From the NCBI GenBank assembly GCA_019246385.1, contig JAFAQP010000048.1, forward strand, positions 1 to 16,633: a stretch of 16,633 nucleotides of DNA, in the 5' to 3' direction. Origin of the DNA: Patescibacteria group bacterium. Lineage in GTDB: Bacteria > Patescibacteriota > Minisyncoccia > Phycocordibacterales > Phycocordibacteraceae. The notes under the pieces are model-generated. The model made no database searches. It was not told where the DNA came from and saw only the letters and a list, made by a program, of their open reading frames with translations. Position 1 is the stretch's first letter. The number at the start of each line of letters is the position of its first letter. The position numbers and the translations under genes were made by a program. Shown in pieces: positions 1-7,588 of this stretch.

Positions 1-776
1 ATCCGGACATTATGCATGTGGAAGAAGGGCAGATAGAACCGCTCCGCGACATTGAAATAATAAATCTCGAATTGGTTCTCGCGGACATGCAGACGGTTGC
101 GAAGCGGCTCCACAATATCGAACGAGACGCGAAACGCGACGACAAGACGGCTCTGTTGGAGCAGGCAGCGCTCGGAAAGGCGGAAAGCGCCTTGTCGGGT
201 GGCGCTTTCGCAAGCTCAGCTCATTTTACCGCCGAGGAGACGAAGGCGATAAAGTTGTTGAATCTTCTGACTATGAAACCGATCATGTATGCGCTGAACA
301 AAAAAGCCGGAGGTCACAATTTAGACGAAGCGAAAGATCCGCGTTACGCGAAACTTCTTCAAGCCCTCAACGAGATGCATGCGATATACGTCCTCGTCGA
401 TGCTGCGATAGAAGGAGAGCTGAACGATGTGGCGGGAGACGATAAGGAACAGCTTCGCCGTGAGTTTGGCGTTCTGGGTGACGGCGTGGACGAACTTATC
501 CGCTCCGCGTATCGCCTGCTCGGTCTCATGACCTATTTCACGACTGGAAAGGACGAAACGAGAGGATGGACCGTGAAAAAAGGTTCGACAGCACCGGAGG
601 CCGGCGCCGCGATACACAGCGACTTCAAAGACAAATTCATCCGTGCCGAAATCGTTCCTTCGGAAACGCTTCTTGAAGCCGGTTCTTATTCGGCCGCAAG
701 GGAGCGCGGTTCCATCCGCACGGAAGGGAAGGAATACGTCGTCAAGGATGGAGACGTCATCGAATTCAAGATATAG
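1..776 (+). CDS. ychF: YchF-family (Obg-like) P-loop NTPase, 3' part
   Basis: The reading frame is open from the window edge (first full codon at base 3), so the gene begins upstream. About 258 residues are present of a family that is usually about 360, so most of the N-terminal nucleotide-binding domain is missing. The first residues, PDIMHV followed by IEIINLELVLADM, match the YchF segment after the Walker B region. A helical coiled-coil region follows, then the TGS domain at the end, with GWTVKKGS, AAIHSDF, FIRAEIV and VKDGDVIEFKI. YchF proteins bind ribosomes and hydrolyse ATP and affect translation and stress responses. The base-specificity segment reads ALNKKAGG where many YchF proteins have an N-x-x-E motif, so nucleotide preference cannot be read from it. 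Family assignment is secure from the TGS end; the 5' part is unseen. Confidence 0.93.
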   Translation, partial: PDIMHVEEGQIEPLRDIEIINLELVLADMQTVAKRLHNIERDAKRDDKTALLEQAALGKAESALSGGAFASSAHFTAEETKAIKLLNLLTMKPIMYALNKKAGGHNLDEAKDPRYAKLLQALNEMHAIYVLVDAAIEGELNDVAGDDKEQLRREFGVLGDGVDELIRSAYRLLGLMTYFTTGKDETRGWTVKKGSTAPEAGAAIHSDFKDKFIRAEIVPSETLLEAGSYSAARERGSIRTEGKEYVVKDGDVIEFKI

Positions 777-779
777 GCG

Positions 780-788
780 TGTTAGATT
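780..788 (+). promoter_or_regulatory. Extended -10 promoter of the DUF5671 gene
   Basis: TGt (780-782) followed by TAGATT (783-788) ends 6 bases before the ATG at 795. It lies in the 18-base gap after the ychF stop. I see no -35 match. It predicts a leaderless transcript and supports the 795 start. Confidence 0.5.
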
Positions 789-794
789 AAATGC

Positions 795-1775
795 ATGGAG
801 GCCGCGACATCGCGAACAGGTCCCAAAGAGTTTTTCCTTTGGCTCGGCACAGTTCTCTCTTTTTATGTAAGCGTTATTTCGCTTCTCAATCTTTTCTTCA
901 ATTACATTAATCGAGCGTATCCGGACGCGCTTGCCGGATACGGAGACCCGTATTCATCTTCGACCCGCTTTTCCATAGCGGCCCTCGTTGTTCTTTTTCC
1001 GCTGTTCCTCGTTCTCATGCGACTCATTCGGAAGGATATCGCCGCTCATCCCGAGAAACGCGATTTGTGGGTCCGCAAATGGGCGCTCGGCTTTACGCTT
1101 TTCATTGCCGGCATCACGATGGCCACCGATCTCGTACTTCTTTTGAACGCGTATCTAAACGGAGAGGTTACGGCGCGGTTCATTCTGAAAGCGCTGGTCG
1201 TATTTCTCGTCGCTGGCGCCGCATTCCTTCATTTCCTTGCCGATTTATGGGGGTATTGGGCCTCGAATCTGCCACGGGCGCGAGCGGTCGCCATCGCGGC
1301 GGCCACTGCGGTCTTTGCCACCGTGCTTGCGGGATTTTTCATTATCGGCACACCTCAGCATGCGCGCCTCGTTCGGTTTGACGATCAAAAAGTGTCCGAT
1401 CTTCAGAGCGTTCAGTGGTTCGTTGTTAATTATTGGCAGAATAAAGGAAAATTGCCTGCGGCTCTTTCGGATTTGAATAATCCCATTTCAGGTTATCGAC
1501 CTCCCGTCGACTCGCAGACAGGCGTGCAATACGGCTACCAAGCGATCGGCAAAACATCTTTCGTACTTTGCGCCGTTTTTAACGATGAAACTCAGCCGAA
1601 TTCTGTGCGCGCCTTCTCGCAACCGGTACCCGCTAGCGTTCCCGCGGGAGAATTCTATCCGGGGAAAGATCTTATGAGCGATACATGGGAACACACTGCA
1701 GGAAAAAATTGTTTTCTGCGCAGCATCGATCCCGCCCGATATCCCGTGAATACGCCGCTCGCAAAGCCTTTGTAA
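795..1775 (+). CDS. DUF5671 domain membrane protein, function unknown
   Basis: This is a 326-residue protein of the DUF5671 type that I know mainly from Patescibacteria; no biochemical role is known to me. Five hydrophobic helices are visible at about residues 12-37, 55-77, 97-122, 127-151 and 162-185, with charged loops such as RLIRKDIAAHPEKRDLWVRKW. After the last helix comes a soluble tail of about 140 residues, including RFDDQKVSDLQSVQWFVVNYW and GKLPAALSDL. This tail is typical of the family and resembles the soluble part of pilin-like proteins in style, though homology to pilins is not established. The start at 795 is chosen because an extended -10 box ends 6 bases before it. The gene stands between ychF and leuS with 18-base gaps on both sides, each holding its own promoter, so co-transcription is not required. 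Confidence 0.85.
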   Translation: MEAATSRTGPKEFFLWLGTVLSFYVSVISLLNLFFNYINRAYPDALAGYGDPYSSSTRFSIAALVVLFPLFLVLMRLIRKDIAAHPEKRDLWVRKWALGFTLFIAGITMATDLVLLLNAYLNGEVTARFILKALVVFLVAGAAFLHFLADLWGYWASNLPRARAVAIAAATAVFATVLAGFFIIGTPQHARLVRFDDQKVSDLQSVQWFVVNYWQNKGKLPAALSDLNNPISGYRPPVDSQTGVQYGYQAIGKTSFVLCAVFNDETQPNSVRAFSQPVPASVPAGEFYPGKDLMSDTWEHTAGKNCFLRSIDPARYPVNTPLAKPL

Positions 1776-1781
1776 TGCAGT

Positions 1782-1787
1782 TATGAT
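1782..1787 (+). promoter_or_regulatory. -10 promoter element of leuS
   Basis: TATGAT matches TATAAT at five of six positions and ends 6 bases before the leuS ATG at 1794, inside an 18-base gap. There is no TGn extension and no visible -35. The expected transcript begins at the start codon. Confidence 0.6.
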
Positions 1788-1793
1788 AGCCGG

Positions 1794-4223
1794 ATGGCGG
1801 AGATCTACGACCACAGACGGTTAGAAAAAAAATGGCAAGAAGAATGGGAGAAAGCGCGCCTGTATGAAACTCCCGACGACCTAGCAGGAAAAGAAAATTT
1901 TTACGCGCTCGTAGAATATCCCTATCCATCGGGCGATCTCCATGTCGGACACTGGTATGCCTTTTCAGTGCCTGACATATTCGCGCGATATAAGCGCATG
2001 CAGGGATATAACGTCCTCTATCCTATCGGGTTCGATGCGTTCGGTCTCCCCGCGGAAAATGCCGCGATCAAACATAAGATCGATCCGGCCAAATGGACTT
2101 GGGAAAACATACAGCGTATGAGAACACAGCTCCGCTCCATGGGAGCTATGTTCGATTGGTCCCGTGAAGCCGTCGCCTGCGATTCGAGTTATTACAAGTG
2201 GACGCAATGGCTGTTCCTCAAGTTTTTTGAAAAAGGTTTGGCATATCGCGGCAAAGCTCTGGTGAACTGGGATCCCGTCGACATGACGGTTCTCGCGAAC
2301 GAGCAGGTGCTGCCTGACGGCACTGCAGAGCGCTCCGGCGCGAAAGTCGAAAAGAGGGAATTAGAACAATGGTTCATACGGATCACCGAATATGCGGACC
2401 GTCTTCTTGAAGACCTCGGCCCTTTGCCGTGGCCTGAACCTATAAAGGAAGCCCAGCGCAACTGGATAGGAAAAAGCGACGGGCTTATCTTCAGTTCTCC
2501 CGTTAAGGATTCTGATCTCGTCGTCGAAACCTTTTCCGCCCATTTCGAAGCATTTACCGCGGACACGTTCGTGGTTATCGCTCCTGACCATCCCTTGCTT
2601 CCGCAGCTTTTAGAGGGGGTGCCCGGTGCTTCGGACATTCTCGCGGCTGCTCAAGAAATGGCGGCAAAGAGGCGCCATGCCGGATATGTGGCGGAAAAAG
2701 AGGTCGAAGGAATATTTACCGGCCGTTATACGGTTGATCCTGTTGGAAACGGAGAGCTGCCTATCTGGATAGCCAGCTACGCTTTAGCCGATTATGGAAC
2801 CGGCATCGTAAAATGCTCCGCGCACGACGAGCGAGATTTCGTCTTTGCGAAAAAATACGGTATCCCTCTGAAGGTAACTCTCGTGCCGGAAGATCCGGCG
2901 TTACGGAAGCGTGTGGAAGCGAAAGAGGTGTGCTACTCGGATATGGATAACGGCATGCTTCTTGAACCTCGGCCTTTTGCCATGCGAAAAGCCGCTCTCG
3001 CACGAAACGAAATAATCGCGTACGCAGAATCGAAGCATCTAGCGAAAAAAACGACGACATATAAGCTGCACGACTGGCTTGTCTCACGGCAGCGCTACTG
3101 GGGCGCGCCCATACCCGTCGTATACGATCCTCAGGGAAAGGCACACGCGATACCGGAGGAGCATCTGCCCTGGACGCTGCCGACCGACATAGATTTTACT
3201 CCCACCGGAACGGCGCCTCTCGCGCGCTCAAAGGAATTGATAGATCGCACCGAAAGAACATTCGGAAAAGGATGGAGGCCGGAAACAGATACGCTGGACA
3301 CGTTCGTCGATTCTTCTTGGTATTTTCTACGCTACCTTGATCCTAAAAATACCGCGGAGTTTTCCGCGATCGAAAAACAGAAAAAATGGATGCCAGTCGC
3401 GAGGTATTCCGGCGGAGCGGAACATACGACCATGCATCTTCTGTACTCGCGGTTTTTCTATAAGGCGCTGTATGACATGGGACTCGTCACCGAACTCGAA
3501 CCGTACAGTTCCCGCATGAATCGCGGCATCATCCTTGCGGAAGACGGAAGAAAGATGAGTAAGCGCTGGGGAAATGTCGTCAATCCGGACGAGCAAGTGG
3601 CGAATGTCGGCGCCGACGCCGTGCGCACGTATCTCGCGTTCATAGGGCCATACAATGAAGTCGGCTCCTATCCGTGGAATACGAACGGACTCATCGGCGT
3701 ACGGCGTTTCCTCGAGCGCGTCGCCGGCCTTGCTCATAGGGCGTCTTCTTCGGAGTCGGTTTCAGAGCGGCTATCTATACTCATGAATCAGACGATAAAG
3801 AAAGTAGGAGAGGATATCGAATCGATGAAATTCAATACTTCCGTTTCCGCTCTCATGATATTTGCGAACGAATTGCAAAAAATGTCGGCGGTTCCCTCCG
3901 AAGCGTACAGCCTCCTCATCCGCCTGCTTGCTCCGTTCGCGCCGCACCTCGCGGAAGAATTATGGCATTCGACGGGTAACGAGGGATCGGTACACACCGC
4001 TCCATGGCCCGCATTTAATGCTTCAAAGCTTGAGGCGGATGCGGTAACAATCGGCGTCCAGATTGCCGGCAAAACGCGCGGAAGCCTCACTGTATCGCGG
4101 AATGCGACCGAAAAAGAAGCGCTTTTGGCCGCTCAAGGGGACTCGCGCCTTGCCGCTCTCATTCCTCAGTCCCCCAGGCGTGTCGTATACGTTCCCGGAA
4201 AGATACTGAACGTCGTCCCGTAG
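1794..4223 (+). CDS. leuS: Leucyl-tRNA synthetase
   Basis: This class Ia synthetase charges tRNA-Leu with leucine in the cytoplasm. At 809 residues it is close to the usual bacterial length. The HIGH motif appears as PYPSGDLHVGHW (H50, H53) and the KMSKS motif as KMSKR (residues 587-591). The CP1 editing insertion is present, with YGTGIVKCSAHDERDF; D348 corresponds to the conserved editing aspartate of AHDERD. The threonine-rich editing loop, usually TRPDT in bacteria, here reads TADT (residues 255-258). The tRNA-contacting segment W-L-V-S-R-Q-R-Y-W-G-A-P-I-P before the catalytic half is present, and the anticodon-binding helices and the small C-terminal domain (VQIAGKTRGSL onward) follow. 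The start at 1794 is fixed by a -10 box 6 bases upstream and leaves the normal short N-terminal helix before the HIGH motif. Confidence 0.97.
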   Translation: MAEIYDHRRLEKKWQEEWEKARLYETPDDLAGKENFYALVEYPYPSGDLHVGHWYAFSVPDIFARYKRMQGYNVLYPIGFDAFGLPAENAAIKHKIDPAKWTWENIQRMRTQLRSMGAMFDWSREAVACDSSYYKWTQWLFLKFFEKGLAYRGKALVNWDPVDMTVLANEQVLPDGTAERSGAKVEKRELEQWFIRITEYADRLLEDLGPLPWPEPIKEAQRNWIGKSDGLIFSSPVKDSDLVVETFSAHFEAFTADTFVVIAPDHPLLPQLLEGVPGASDILAAAQEMAAKRRHAGYVAEKEVEGIFTGRYTVDPVGNGELPIWIASYALADYGTGIVKCSAHDERDFVFAKKYGIPLKVTLVPEDPALRKRVEAKEVCYSDMDNGMLLEPRPFAMRKAALARNEIIAYAESKHLAKKTTTYKLHDWLVSRQRYWGAPIPVVYDPQGKAHAIPEEHLPWTLPTDIDFTPTGTAPLARSKELIDRTERTFGKGWRPETDTLDTFVDSSWYFLRYLDPKNTAEFSAIEKQKKWMPVARYSGGAEHTTMHLLYSRFFYKALYDMGLVTELEPYSSRMNRGIILAEDGRKMSKRWGNVVNPDEQVANVGADAVRTYLAFIGPYNEVGSYPWNTNGLIGVRRFLERVAGLAHRASSSESVSERLSILMNQTIKKVGEDIESMKFNTSVSALMIFANELQKMSAVPSEAYSLLIRLLAPFAPHLAEELWHSTGNEGSVHTAPWPAFNASKLEADAVTIGVQIAGKTRGSLTVSRNATEKEALLAAQGDSRLAALIPQSPRRVVYVPGKILNVVP

Positions 4224-4254
4224 CCGGGGAGGAGTGGAAAACCTGGGCATAAGT

Positions 4255-4282
4255 TTGACGATTATACAAATCATGATATAAA
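4255..4282 (+). promoter_or_regulatory. Promoter of the sigma-region-4-like gene (-35, extended -10)
   Basis: TTGACG (4255-4260), a 16-base spacer, then TGa (4274-4276) and TATAAA (4277-4282), which ends 6 bases before the ATG at 4289. This is the only promoter in the window with a convincing -35 hexamer as well as a -10. An AAGGA string (4281-4285) sits next to the ATG but is probably at or upstream of the transcription start. Confidence 0.7.
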
Positions 4283-4288
4283 GGACGT

Positions 4289-5323
4289 ATGCCAAAACTG
4301 CAGTTCAATCCCGGCCAAGTAAGTAAAAGACTCGTTCAAAACCTGCCCGACCGTTCCCGCGATGTCGTCGTGTCCCGTTTCGGCCTCGGAGCGAAAAAAA
4401 GATCGGAGACCCTCGACGCTATAGGCAAGCGGTATGGAATCACGCGCGAGCGCGTACGGCAGATCGAGAACCACGCCATAAAATTGATACAGGACTCGCA
4501 TGCCCTGGCGAAGGAAGCGGCGGCGTTCGGCTCTCTGGAAAACGCTATACGCGAACTTGGCGGCATTCTTCCCGAAGACAAGCTCCTCGATGAATTCGCA
4601 AAGGATGAGGAAGCCAAGAACAATCTTTATTTCCTTTTGGTAGTGGGAAAGCCGTTCAATGTCGCGAAAGCGAACAACGACTTCAAAACCCGCTGGTTCG
4701 TCGATCCTGATCTCGCAAAGCGCGTAGAGGAGGCGCTGAAGCAGGTACATTCCACTGTCAAACCTTCCGAAATTTTACCGGAAGATAAACTCGTTGAGCA
4801 CGTCCTTTCGTGTCTCACCCAGGTAAGCGCGAAATACCGGAACAAGGATGTTGTTCGCCAGTATCTCGAACTCTCTAACTGCCTGCGGCGCAACCCGCTC
4901 GGCGAATGGGGAAAGCCTGACGCGCCCGGCATACGAGTCAAGAACATTCGCGACCATGCGTACTTCGCTCTGAAACGCCATGGATCGCCGATGCACTTCA
5001 GGGAAGTCGCGCGCGCTATCGGCAAATATTTCGGAAAAGATGCGCATGAAGCAACGACGCACAATGAACTCATCAAGGATCCGCGCTTCGTCCTCGTCGG
5101 TCGCGGCATCTATGCGCTTAAGGAGTGGGGATATCGGGCGGGCCCTGTCGTCGAAATAATCAAACATATCCTCAAAGAGTCAGGGCCTCTTTCACGAGAA
5201 GAGATAATGAAGCGGGTCGCGAAGGAACGCTACGTCAAGGAAAATACAATCCTCGTGAACCTACAGAATCCGGCATTCCTAAAAATAGGAGGCAGGTACG
5301 CGCTGAAGCCGAGCCATAACTGA
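4289..5323 (+). CDS. Sigma-region-4-like HTH protein with two C-terminal winged-helix (HARE-HTH) domains
   Basis: This 344-residue predicted DNA-binding protein is probably a transcription factor that touches RNA polymerase or promoter DNA. Residues about 18-68 (LPDRSRDVVVSRFGL, then TLDAIGKRYGITRERVRQIE) closely resemble sigma-70 region 4.2, the helix-turn-helix that reads the -35 element, including the R-E-R-V-R-Q-I-E recognition helix. No region 2 is present, so it cannot be a complete sigma factor. The middle (about 80-215) is helical and unassigned. Residues about 220-282 (HAYFALKRHGSPMHFREVARAI, ending GIYALKEWGY) fit the HARE-HTH fold of the RNA polymerase delta subunit. A second winged-helix unit follows at about 285-341, ending FLKIGGRYALK. 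The architecture recurs in Patescibacteria as far as I recall; its targets are unknown. It has its own promoter and is monocistronic. Confidence 0.85.
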   Translation: MPKLQFNPGQVSKRLVQNLPDRSRDVVVSRFGLGAKKRSETLDAIGKRYGITRERVRQIENHAIKLIQDSHALAKEAAAFGSLENAIRELGGILPEDKLLDEFAKDEEAKNNLYFLLVVGKPFNVAKANNDFKTRWFVDPDLAKRVEEALKQVHSTVKPSEILPEDKLVEHVLSCLTQVSAKYRNKDVVRQYLELSNCLRRNPLGEWGKPDAPGIRVKNIRDHAYFALKRHGSPMHFREVARAIGKYFGKDAHEATTHNELIKDPRFVLVGRGIYALKEWGYRAGPVVEIIKHILKESGPLSREEIMKRVAKERYVKENTILVNLQNPAFLKIGGRYALKPSHN

Positions 5324-5343
5324 ACGGCTGCGCGCAGGGTGCG

Positions 5344-5352
5344 TGATATATT
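5344..5352 (+). promoter_or_regulatory. Extended -10 promoter of the DUF8128-like gene
   Basis: TGa (5344-5346) and TATATT (5347-5352) end 6 bases before the ATG at 5359. A 10-base palindrome CTGCGCGCAG (5328-5337) lies just upstream, where a repressor could act, but it is too short to claim as an operator. Confidence 0.6.
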
Positions 5353-5358
5353 TCGCCT

Positions 5359-6573
5359 ATGACATGGCAGCGGCTACGCGTGATCATACCTCTTATCCTC
5401 GTCGCGATCCTTCTCCTTATCTATTTCTCCCCTGAAACCGCCGCTCTTGTGTACGCCGTAGTGGCGTTCCTCGCGCCTCTATGGCTGCCGGCACTTCTGG
5501 CCTATATCGCATGGCCTTTGTGGCTCACGCTTGCCAGGTCACAATTCGTTTCCGGCATACCCTACGCGACTTTGGAACTGAAACCAGGAACTGAGACGCC
5601 GAAGACCGCACGCGCGATGGAATTGGTTTTTTACTCCCTGTATCACCGTACCGACATAACGAAACGGCAATATCTCCTCGGTCATGTGCGTGCATGGTGG
5701 TCCTTCGAGATATACATACATGCCGGCAAGGCCCGTTTTTTCGTCCACATTCCCGAAAGCCACGTACCCGGGTTCACCGCGCGCATGGAGGGGGAGTATC
5801 ACGATATGGGCATAGAAACGGTCCACGATTATTCCCGCGAAATACCGTTCCATTTCCCTTCAATGCGCATCCATATGCGCGAGTATGCCCTCGCGAAACC
5901 AGATCCTTACCCGTTGCAGACGTACGAGGCGTATGAAGCGAAAGGGATCGACCAAATGGCGCGTATGATTGAAAAAGCCGCGGAAATTTCGGAAGAGGAA
6001 CACGTGCTTATCTCTTACATTCTCCGCCCGCATCAGCGCGAAAGGCAGAGCTATTTCGAGGAACCGAAAAATACGCTTCACGAGGATGCGCACCGCATCA
6101 TCGCCGGTATCATAGGTCCGCACGGCGATCTCCGAGCGATTCCTCCGGCAAAACAATCGGCTGTCCGTGCGATAGAAAAAGCTCTTAACAAGCCCTCTTT
6201 CGATTGCGGCATTCGCGTCGCATACATGGCGGCAGCTGAATCGTATAACGAAACATACGCAGCGTCCCTTGATGTTTTTTTTGAAGACTTCAATGATTCC
6301 GAGTTAAACGGTTTTGTCGCATACGATCCCGTAGAACACGAGAATTTCCTGAAAAAAGAAATATTCGCCCTATCACCATATCTCAAAGCCCATTATCTCG
6401 TCGATCTGTACCGGCGGAGAGCCTTTTTCGCGCCGCCCTATGTCGCGCAGTCGTTCGTTTTAAACACGGAAGAGCTGGCAACCGTTTTTCACATGCCCTA
6501 TCGCGGCAGAGGCGGCGTACTTGCTCATCGCTCTTACATTGAGCTTGAGCCACCGGCAAATTTGCCGGTATGA
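5359..6573 (+). CDS. DUF8128-like membrane protein, resembles the non-ATPase part of VirB4-like proteins
   Basis: The protein has 404 residues. The N-terminus carries one hydrophobic helix at about 8-25 and a longer hydrophobic stretch at about 28-58 (probably one or two helices), after which the protein is soluble. From memory of Patescibacteria proteins, segments such as ARAMELVFYSLYH, WWSFEIYIHAGKARFFVHIP and the near-C-terminal FVLNTEELATVFHMP (from about residue 366) occur in the region that precedes the ATPase domain of VirB4/HerA-like type IV secretion proteins (DUF8128). Here the protein stops at EPPANLPV, about where the ATPase would start, and no Walker A motif follows in any nearby frame because mltG occupies the space. 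It may be a natural stand-alone partner of such an ATPase. The start is set by a promoter 6 bases upstream. Its stop overlaps the mltG start (ATGA). Confidence 0.65.
   Translation: MTWQRLRVIIPLILVAILLLIYFSPETAALVYAVVAFLAPLWLPALLAYIAWPLWLTLARSQFVSGIPYATLELKPGTETPKTARAMELVFYSLYHRTDITKRQYLLGHVRAWWSFEIYIHAGKARFFVHIPESHVPGFTARMEGEYHDMGIETVHDYSREIPFHFPSMRIHMREYALAKPDPYPLQTYEAYEAKGIDQMARMIEKAAEISEEEHVLISYILRPHQRERQSYFEEPKNTLHEDAHRIIAGIIGPHGDLRAIPPAKQSAVRAIEKALNKPSFDCGIRVAYMAAAESYNETYAASLDVFFEDFNDSELNGFVAYDPVEHENFLKKEIFALSPYLKAHYLVDLYRRRAFFAPPYVAQSFVLNTEELATVFHMPYRGRGGVLAHRSYIELEPPANLPV
6552..6569. repeat. Perfect 18-bp palindrome directly before the mltG start
   Basis: ACCGGCAAA followed by TTTGCCGGT is fully self-complementary. 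It encodes the last residues (PANLPV) of the upstream protein and ends on the base before the mltG ATG. In RNA it could fold with six G/C-rich pairs around an AAATTT loop; in DNA it could be a dimer-binding operator. Confidence 0.7.
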
Positions 6574-7529
6574 GAGACGTGCTCTGTGCCCGCATTGCAG
6601 CTTTCGTTTTCAGCATAGTTGCTGTCTATAGTATTGCCTTCGGCGCGCCAAGCGATTATCCGTCAGGTACTCTGGTGTCGATATCATCCGGCGCAACTGT
6701 CGCGAAGATCGCCTCCACATTAGGAAGCGATCATGCGGTCCGGTTTCCGAAGATTTTTTCTGTTCTCGTCCGCTTAGAGGGTCAGTCGATCCCGGCCGGA
6801 ACGTACTTTCTTTCGAAAAAAGAGAATATTTTTTCGCTCGCATATCGTTTTTCTCATGGAAAAACCGGCCTCGTGCCCGTGAAAGTCACTATTCCAGAAG
6901 GAACAAGCGTGCGGCAAATGGCGGCGATATTGAAGGCGAAATTAAAGGCTTTCGATACGGAAAAGTTTTTGTCCCTCGCGCGACCCGATGAAGGATATCT
7001 ATTCCCAGATACCTATTTTTTGCTTCCCGGTGTTTCGCCGGAATCGGTGATCGCGCTCATGAAAGGAACGTTCATCAGGCGTACTGCAAGTCTCAATACG
7101 GAGGTGCGTGATTCCGGCAGGAGTGAAACTGACGTCATTATTATGGCATCGCTTCTTGAAAAAGAAGGTCGGCAACCAACCACGCGCCGTATCATCGCCG
7201 GTATTTTGTGGCATAGGCTGTCTTTGGGGATGCCGCTTCAGGTCGATGCGACTTTCGGATACATCCTAGGGAATGACGCGCACAGTCCCTCGCCGGCTGA
7301 TCTCACAATAGATTCTCCATATAACACATACAAAAACAAAGGTTTACCTCCCGGTCCCATCGATAATCCCGGATTGGAAGCGATTGAGGACGCGACAACC
7401 CCTATTCCAACGCCATACCTCTACTATGTGACCGATAAGAACGGCGATATTTTTTACGCGCGCACATACGCCGAGCATATAAGGAATATAGAAAAAGCCG
7501 CACTCCTCGACAAACAATCGAGCGCATAG
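6570..7529 (+). CDS. mltG: Endolytic murein transglycosylase MltG (YceG-like)
   Basis: MltG is an inner-membrane lytic transglycosylase that cuts nascent glycan strands and is thought to end peptidoglycan polymerisation. The protein has 319 residues, slightly shorter than the common 330-350. A single hydrophobic anchor lies at about residues 6-25, then a LysM-like small domain (SISSGATVAKIASTL) and the YceG catalytic domain. The catalytic glutamate is E197 in IMASLLEKEG. Other family marks are EGYLFPDTYFL, MPLQVDATFGYILG, SPYNTYKNKGLPPGPIDNPG and YYVTDKNGDIFYARTYAEH. The start codon overlaps the stop of the upstream gene (ATGA) and has neither a -10 box nor a Shine-Dalgarno site, so translation is probably coupled. 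Its pairing with a DUF8128-like membrane protein suggests envelope work, but that link is inference. Confidence 0.95.
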   Translation: MRDVLCARIAAFVFSIVAVYSIAFGAPSDYPSGTLVSISSGATVAKIASTLGSDHAVRFPKIFSVLVRLEGQSIPAGTYFLSKKENIFSLAYRFSHGKTGLVPVKVTIPEGTSVRQMAAILKAKLKAFDTEKFLSLARPDEGYLFPDTYFLLPGVSPESVIALMKGTFIRRTASLNTEVRDSGRSETDVIIMASLLEKEGRQPTTRRIIAGILWHRLSLGMPLQVDATFGYILGNDAHSPSPADLTIDSPYNTYKNKGLPPGPIDNPGLEAIEDATTPIPTPYLYYVTDKNGDIFYARTYAEHIRNIEKAALLDKQSSA

Positions 7530-7548
7530 CGGTTGCATGAACTCGAAT

Positions 7549-7574
7549 CGGGGTGGCGATTTTTGCCAGCCCCG
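7549..7574 (+). terminator. Strong hairpin between mltG and mnmA, possible terminator
   Basis: CGGGGTGGC (7549-7557) pairs with GCCAGCCCCG (7565-7574), with one bulged base, around a GATTTTT loop. It begins 20 bases after the mltG stop. No run of T follows, so it is not a textbook intrinsic terminator; the mnmA -10 box starts 2 bases downstream, so it could also act on that promoter. Confidence 0.45.
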
Positions 7575-7575
7575 T

Positions 7576-7581
7576 TACACT
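7576..7581 (+). promoter_or_regulatory. -10 promoter element of mnmA
   Basis: TACACT ends 7 bases before the ATG at 7589. No -35 is visible, and the -35 position falls inside the upstream hairpin. It supports the 7589 start over the in-frame ATG at 7553, which lies inside the hairpin. Confidence 0.5.
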
Positions 7582-7588
7582 AGTTTCT

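Noticed and set aside
4234..4281. Small GTG-started frame of 15 codons after leuS, preceded by GGGGAGG
   Set aside because: It runs through the -35 and -10 elements of the next gene, and there is no sign of a promoter or conservation; the G-rich string is probably incidental.
4289..5323. Complete sigma factor
   Set aside because: Only a region-4-like helix-turn-helix is present; there is no region 2 for -10 recognition or core binding.
5328..5337. 10-base palindrome CTGCGCGCAG as an operator
   Set aside because: Too short, and GC-rich palindromes of this size are common by chance.
7553..7588. Longer mnmA start adding 12 residues
   Set aside because: That ATG-proximal sequence lies in the intergenic hairpin and promoter; the start at 7589 gives the normal PP-loop position.
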